Source: GCA-003244245 sp050699635 (GTDB taxonomy: Bacteria > Actinomycetota > Actinomycetes > Mycobacteriales > Pseudonocardiaceae). From it: DNA of 64,000 nucleotides. Position numbers and translations under genes: made by a program. Below the pieces are notes generated by a model. That model saw only the letters and a list, made by a program, of their open reading frames with translations, did not search any database and had not been told where the DNA came from. The stretch covers positions 62,001-126,000 of the forward strand of contig JBOHFK010000001.1 of assembly GCA_050699635.1 (NCBI GenBank), in the 5' to 3' direction. Shown piece after piece: positions 60,865 to 64,000 of this stretch (positions are counted from its first letter, which is position 1; each line of letters opens with the position of its first letter).

Positions 60865-61473
60865 CTAGACGAGGGCACCGGTCAGGTAGCGCTGCAGGTT
60901 GGGGGCGATCGCCGCGACCACAGTGTCATGGTCAGCGGAGGCCAGCGGCTCGAGGCAGATCACGTAGCGCATCATCGCAAGGCCGATGATCTGAGTGCCG
61001 CACAGCGCCGTGCGCAGCTCCACCTGGTCGGGCGCGACCGAGGCGACGATCCGACCGAAGATCACCCGGCTGACGAACTCGCGCATCATCCGCGCTGCCG
61101 CCTCATGACTGGCAACGCTGCGCACCAGCGCGGTCAGCGCTCCACCACCGTTGGTGTCCCAGACCGACAGGAAGGTGCGCAGCACCCGCTCAGCGGTGTG
61201 ACCGGGATCCCCGGGCAGGATCCGGCGGAGAATTTCCTCAGGGTTGACCGGCAGCTGCAGGGCGGCGACGAACAGGCCATCCTTGCCGCCGAACCAATGA
61301 TTGACCATCGCGGGATCCATCCCGGCCCGCTGCGCGATCGTGCGCACGGTGGCGCCGTCAAAGCCGCGCTCGGTGAATTCCACCCTGGCCGCGTCGAGTA
61401 GCGCCGCCCGGGTGTTCTCCCCGGCCGGACGGCGCCCGCGGGGACGGGCTGGCCCGCCGACCTCATCCGGCAC
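60865..61473 (-). CDS. TetR-family transcriptional regulator
   Basis: 202 residues. HTH at about 20-66: RAALLDAARVEFTERGFDGA then TVRTIAQRAGMDPAMVNHWF. The C-terminal ligand domain resembles TetR_C-type domains and gives no ligand clue. It converges with hisI and diverges from trpE with 94 nt between the starts, where a TTTTCA/TGAAAA inverted repeat lies. Confidence 0.88.
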   Translation of the reverse strand: MPDEVGGPARPRGRRPAGENTRAALLDAARVEFTERGFDGATVRTIAQRAGMDPAMVNHWFGGKDGLFVAALQLPVNPEEILRRILPGDPGHTAERVLRTFLSVWDTNGGGALTALVRSVASHEAAARMMREFVSRVIFGRIVASVAPDQVELRTALCGTQIIGLAMMRYVICLEPLASADHDTVVAAIAPNLQRYLTGALV

Positions 61474-61485
61474 TGGTGATCTCCT

Positions 61486-61505
61486 TTTTCAACAACTGAT
61501 GAAAA
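61486..61505. promoter_or_regulatory. candidate TetR operator between tetR and trpE
   Basis: TTTTCA-ACAACTGA-TGAAAA, a 20-bp inverted repeat, 12 nt before the regulator's start and 62 nt before trpE. Most likely autoregulation; control of trpE is possible. Confidence 0.5.
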
Positions 61506-61555
61506 TATATCCTCGAACACACTGTGGCGTCAACGGCGGGAGAGTCAACGGCGGG

Positions 61556-61561
61556 CACAAT
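61556..61561 (+). promoter_or_regulatory. -10-like element of trpE
   Basis: CACAAT ends 6 nt before ATG 61568, the spacing of the leaderless his promoters. The region lacks a Shine-Dalgarno next to this ATG. Confidence 0.4.
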
Positions 61562-61567
61562 GTCTCC

Positions 61568-63145
61568 ATGGTCAGTATCCGTGCCACCGGGATCGGGCGA
61601 GTCCATCTGGATCGGGATCGGTTTCGCGCCCTGGCGATCGATCGCCGGGTGATCCCGGTCACCCGGACCCTGCTCGCCGACGGTGAGACGCCCCTGGGGG
61701 TGTACCGCAAACTCGCCCACGGCCGGGCGGGAACGTTCCTGTTCGAGTCGGCGGAGAACGGCTCGTCCTGGTCGCGCTGGTCATTCATCGGGGTGAACAG
61801 TGCCGCGACGCTCACCGAGTCCGGTGGTCACACGGTCTGGCGTGGGACACCGCCGGTCGGCCTGCCCGGCGTGGCGGGGCCGTGGGCGGGCACGCCGCTG
61901 GAGGCGTTGCAGCATACCGTGGCGGCATTGCAGACCGAGCCGCTGCCCGGCTTACCCCCGCTCACCGGCGGGATGGTCGGCTACCTCGCCTATGACGCGG
62001 TCCGGCGGCTGGAGCGGCTGCCCGAATTGGCAGTGAACGACCTCAGGGTGCCCGAACTGGTGATGTTGCTGGCCACCGACCTCGCCGCGATGGACCACCA
62101 TGAGGGCACCATCACGCTGATCGCCAACGCGATCAACTGGGACGATTCCCCGCAGCGCGTCGACGAGGCCTACGACGACGCGGTGGCCCGGCTGGACGCG
62201 ATGGTGGCGAAGCTGTGCACGCCGGCACCGGCCAGCACGGCGGTGTTCAGCCGGCCCGCGCCGGAGTTCCTGCGCCGTCGCAGTCCCGAGCAGCACCACG
62301 CCGCCGTGGAGGCGGCCAAGGAGGCGATCCGCGCGGGCGAGGCCTTCCAGGTGGTGGTCTCCCAGCGGTTCGAGATGACCACCGACGCTGATCCGCTGGA
62401 CATCTACCGGATCCTGCGCACCACCAACCCCAGCCAGTACATGTACCTGCTCACCCTGGACGAGTTCAGCATCGTCGGCTGCAGCCCGGAAGCCCTGGTG
62501 ACGGTGCGGGACGGAAAGGTCACCACGCACCCCATCGCCGGAACCCGCCCCCGAGGCGCCGACCCGGACGAGGACAGCTGGCTGGAGAAGGACCTGATGG
62601 TCGACGAGAAGGAGCGCGCCGAGCACCTGATGCTGGTTGACCTCGGTCGCAACGACGTCGGTCGGGTGTGCCGCCCCGGCTCGGTGCACGTCACCGACTT
62701 CTTCCGGGTCGAGCGCTACAGCCACGTCATGCACCTGGTCTCCACGGTGACCGGTGAGCTGGCGCCGGGATACACCGCGTTCGACGCGGTGACCGCCTGC
62801 TTCCCCGCCGGGACGTTGTCGGGGGCGCCCAAGCCGCGCGCGATGGAGCTCATCGAGGAGCTCGAGCCCACCAGGCGGGGCGTGTACGGGGGAGTGGTCG
62901 GTTATCTGGACTTTGCCGGGGACGCCGACACCGCGATCGCGATCCGTACCGCGATGGTCCGCAACGGGGTGGCCTACGTGCAGGCCGGTGGGGGCATCGT
63001 CGCGGACTCCGACCCGGTGGCCGAAGACGCCGAGTGCCTGAACAAAGCCGGTGCGGTGCTGGCCGCCATCGCCGCCGCGGGGACCCTGCGACTGGCCGCC
63101 GAGGCGGCGAGCGCTGGAACCACCGCCGGGTCGCTGCGTGGCTGA
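61568..63145 (+). CDS. trpE: anthranilate synthase component I
   Basis: 525 residues from ATG 61568. The N-terminal regulatory part contains FLFESAENG, the LES-type tryptophan feedback site. The catalytic chorismate-binding part shows PIAGTRPRG, DEKERAEHLMLVDLGRNDVG, AGTLSGAPKPRAMELIEEL and YVQAGGGIVADSDP. No glutaminase domain is fused; trpG is not in the window. The longer frame upstream runs through the tetR gene and is rejected. Stop overlaps the next gene by 8 nt. Confidence 0.95.
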   Translation: MVSIRATGIGRVHLDRDRFRALAIDRRVIPVTRTLLADGETPLGVYRKLAHGRAGTFLFESAENGSSWSRWSFIGVNSAATLTESGGHTVWRGTPPVGLPGVAGPWAGTPLEALQHTVAALQTEPLPGLPPLTGGMVGYLAYDAVRRLERLPELAVNDLRVPELVMLLATDLAAMDHHEGTITLIANAINWDDSPQRVDEAYDDAVARLDAMVAKLCTPAPASTAVFSRPAPEFLRRRSPEQHHAAVEAAKEAIRAGEAFQVVVSQRFEMTTDADPLDIYRILRTTNPSQYMYLLTLDEFSIVGCSPEALVTVRDGKVTTHPIAGTRPRGADPDEDSWLEKDLMVDEKERAEHLMLVDLGRNDVGRVCRPGSVHVTDFFRVERYSHVMHLVSTVTGELAPGYTAFDAVTACFPAGTLSGAPKPRAMELIEELEPTRRGVYGGVVGYLDFAGDADTAIAIRTAMVRNGVAYVQAGGGIVADSDPVAEDAECLNKAGAVLAAIAAAGTLRLAAEAASAGTTAGSLRG

Positions 63146-63731
63146 ACCCGCGCGCAAAGCGCTGGTAGTCACCATCGTGGCATTGATCGCGGCATCGGCG
63201 GCGCTCGGCGCCGCGGCCGCGCTCGGGTGGGCGCGGATCGATGTCCAGGCACCGCTGCGCGGGATCGTCCCGGTCCGGTTAGCGGGCTCGGCGCTGCTGC
63301 CCGTGCTGGGCCCGCTGGCGCTGCTTGCACTTGCGGCGGTGGCGGCGGTACTGGCGAGTGGCGGATGGGTGCGCTGGCTACTCGGCGCGTCGCTGCTCGG
63401 TGCCGCAGCGCTGCCCACCGCCGCGGTGTTAAGGGCGCTCGACGGGCGCTGGCTCACCGGCGCCGCGATGTCCGCGGCGCAGGCCCCGGCCCGGTCAGTC
63501 CCGGTAGGTTCGGCCACGGTGCTCTTGGCCGGTCCCGCGCTGGGTGCCGCAGGCGCGGTGCTACTCGCCGCAGCCGGTGGCGTGCTGGTGCTGCGTGGTC
63601 ACCGGATGCCGCGCCTGGGTCGCCGCTACCAGACGCCGGCGGCCCGCCCGATACCCACGCTGCCAGACGGTCGGTTCTGGGAGCGAATGGACGCCGGCGA
63701 GGATCCCACCGCGCCGGGACACCCCCGGTGA
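63138..63731 (+). CDS. Trp biosynthesis-associated membrane protein (TIGR02234-type)
   Basis: 197 residues from GTG 63138, overlapping trpE. Four hydrophobic helices (about 8-30, 48-72, 76-95, 130-155) and a basic soluble tail with LGRRYQTPAARP and the WERMDAGEDPT ending typical of the family. It sits between trpE and trpC as in mycobacteria. Biochemical role unknown. Confidence 0.87.
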   Translation: MAEPARKALVVTIVALIAASAALGAAAALGWARIDVQAPLRGIVPVRLAGSALLPVLGPLALLALAAVAAVLASGGWVRWLLGASLLGAAALPTAAVLRALDGRWLTGAAMSAAQAPARSVPVGSATVLLAGPALGAAGAVLLAAAGGVLVLRGHRMPRLGRRYQTPAARPIPTLPDGRFWERMDAGEDPTAPGHPR

Positions 63732-63798
63732 GCAGTCCCCGACCAGGCCGGAGCTAGCATCGAGACCCGGCTGCGCACGGGGGCGGAAGGGGAGAGGC

Positions 63799-64000
63799 TT
63801 GAGTGTCCTGGAGACGATCCTCGAAGGGGTCAGAGTCGACCTTGCGGCCCGCGAAGCTGCCGTTGAGTTCACGGAGATCAAACGGCGCGCCACCCGGGTG
63901 CCAGCCCCCCGGGATGCGCTGACCGCATTGCGGGGCCCTGGGATCGCGGTCATCGCGGAGGTGAAGCGCCGCAGCCCGTCCCGGGGAATCCTGGCCGATA
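63799..64000 (+). CDS. trpC: indole-3-glycerol phosphate synthase, partial (5' end)
   Basis: 67 codons before the window ends. VLETILEGVRVDLAAREAAV then AVIAEVKRRSPSRGILAD, where the Glu/Lys of EVKRRSPS are catalytic residues of IGPS. TTG 63799 is the likely start, with GGGGAGAGG upstream; GTC/GTG alternatives nearby fit less well. It closes the ring of indole glycerol phosphate in tryptophan synthesis. Confidence 0.88.
   Translation, partial: MSVLETILEGVRVDLAAREAAVEFTEIKRRATRVPAPRDALTALRGPGIAVIAEVKRRSPSRGILAD

Overview
The window reads as chromosome of a high-GC Gram-positive actinobacterium, most likely of the order Pseudonocardiales (inference). Support comes from the strongly GC-ending codons, frequent GTG starts, 1-4 nt stop/start overlaps, a PriA-type hisA, the bioB-bsaP pair, and a right half (about 44-64 kb) in the same general order as the bioB...nadABC...hisDCBHAFI...trpE-trpC segment known from mycobacteria.

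The left part (1-17 kb) is accessory. Three copies of a tRNA 3' end (CAU-type anticodon arm in two of them, near-identical T-arm and acceptor strand in all) lie at 61-129, 8179-8246 and 14217-14243 and bracket two cargo blocks. Block 1 carries an asparagine-synthetase-like amidotransferase, a nitrilase-family amidohydrolase, a complete OpuC/ProU-type osmoprotectant ABC transporter and a SAM methyltransferase. Block 2 carries an APC permease, a flavin monooxygenase, an MHS-type transporter and an LCAT-like lipoprotein. The first two genes of block 2 are broken: the permease has a frameshift, and a deletion removed its 3' end together with the 5' end of the monooxygenase. A strip of gene remnants follows at 15.8-17.1 kb: a DUF433/DUF5615-type toxin-antitoxin pair, the C-terminus of an SF2 helicase, a frameshifted NYN-domain protein and a 61-bp perfect-arm palindrome.

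From 18.05 to 25.27 kb is a tight four-gene operon encoding a HerA-like ATPase, SbcD (Mre11), SbcC (Rad50) with a CxxC zinc hook, and a NurA-like nuclease. This is the archaeal end-resection gene set in an actinobacterium, and I regard it as the most interesting system in the window. An XRE/TPR regulator lies downstream.

The 27-41.5 kb segment holds a group-2 sigma factor, a cold-shock protein, a trehalose block (otsB, a GH65 phosphorylase or hydrolase, a beta-phosphoglucomutase-like HAD protein), a PF12897-type aminotransferase whose start codon overlaps a TnpB (IS200/IS605) remnant, argS, glgX and a large helicase-associated/WYL protein. A gene-poor accessory patch follows at 41.5-43.5 kb.

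The 44-64 kb backbone makes cofactors and amino acids: biotin (bioB, bsaP), NAD (nadABC beside an NrtR-type regulator with a palindromic operator candidate), histidine (hisD-hisC-hisB, then hisH-hisA-hisF-hisI, split by a reverse-strand SPFH/NfeD block) and tryptophan (trpE, a Trp-associated membrane protein, trpC cut by the window end). This stretch is rich in small repeats: three perfect 38-bp units carrying ribosome binding sites ahead of nadB, 14-bp repeats and a palindromic element upstream of hisD, the same palindrome inverted upstream of hisH, paired palindromes before hisC, and 22-bp repeats before hisF. Several his/trp genes show a TAGGGT/TAAGGT-like -10 element 6-7 nt ahead of the start codon, suggesting leaderless transcripts.
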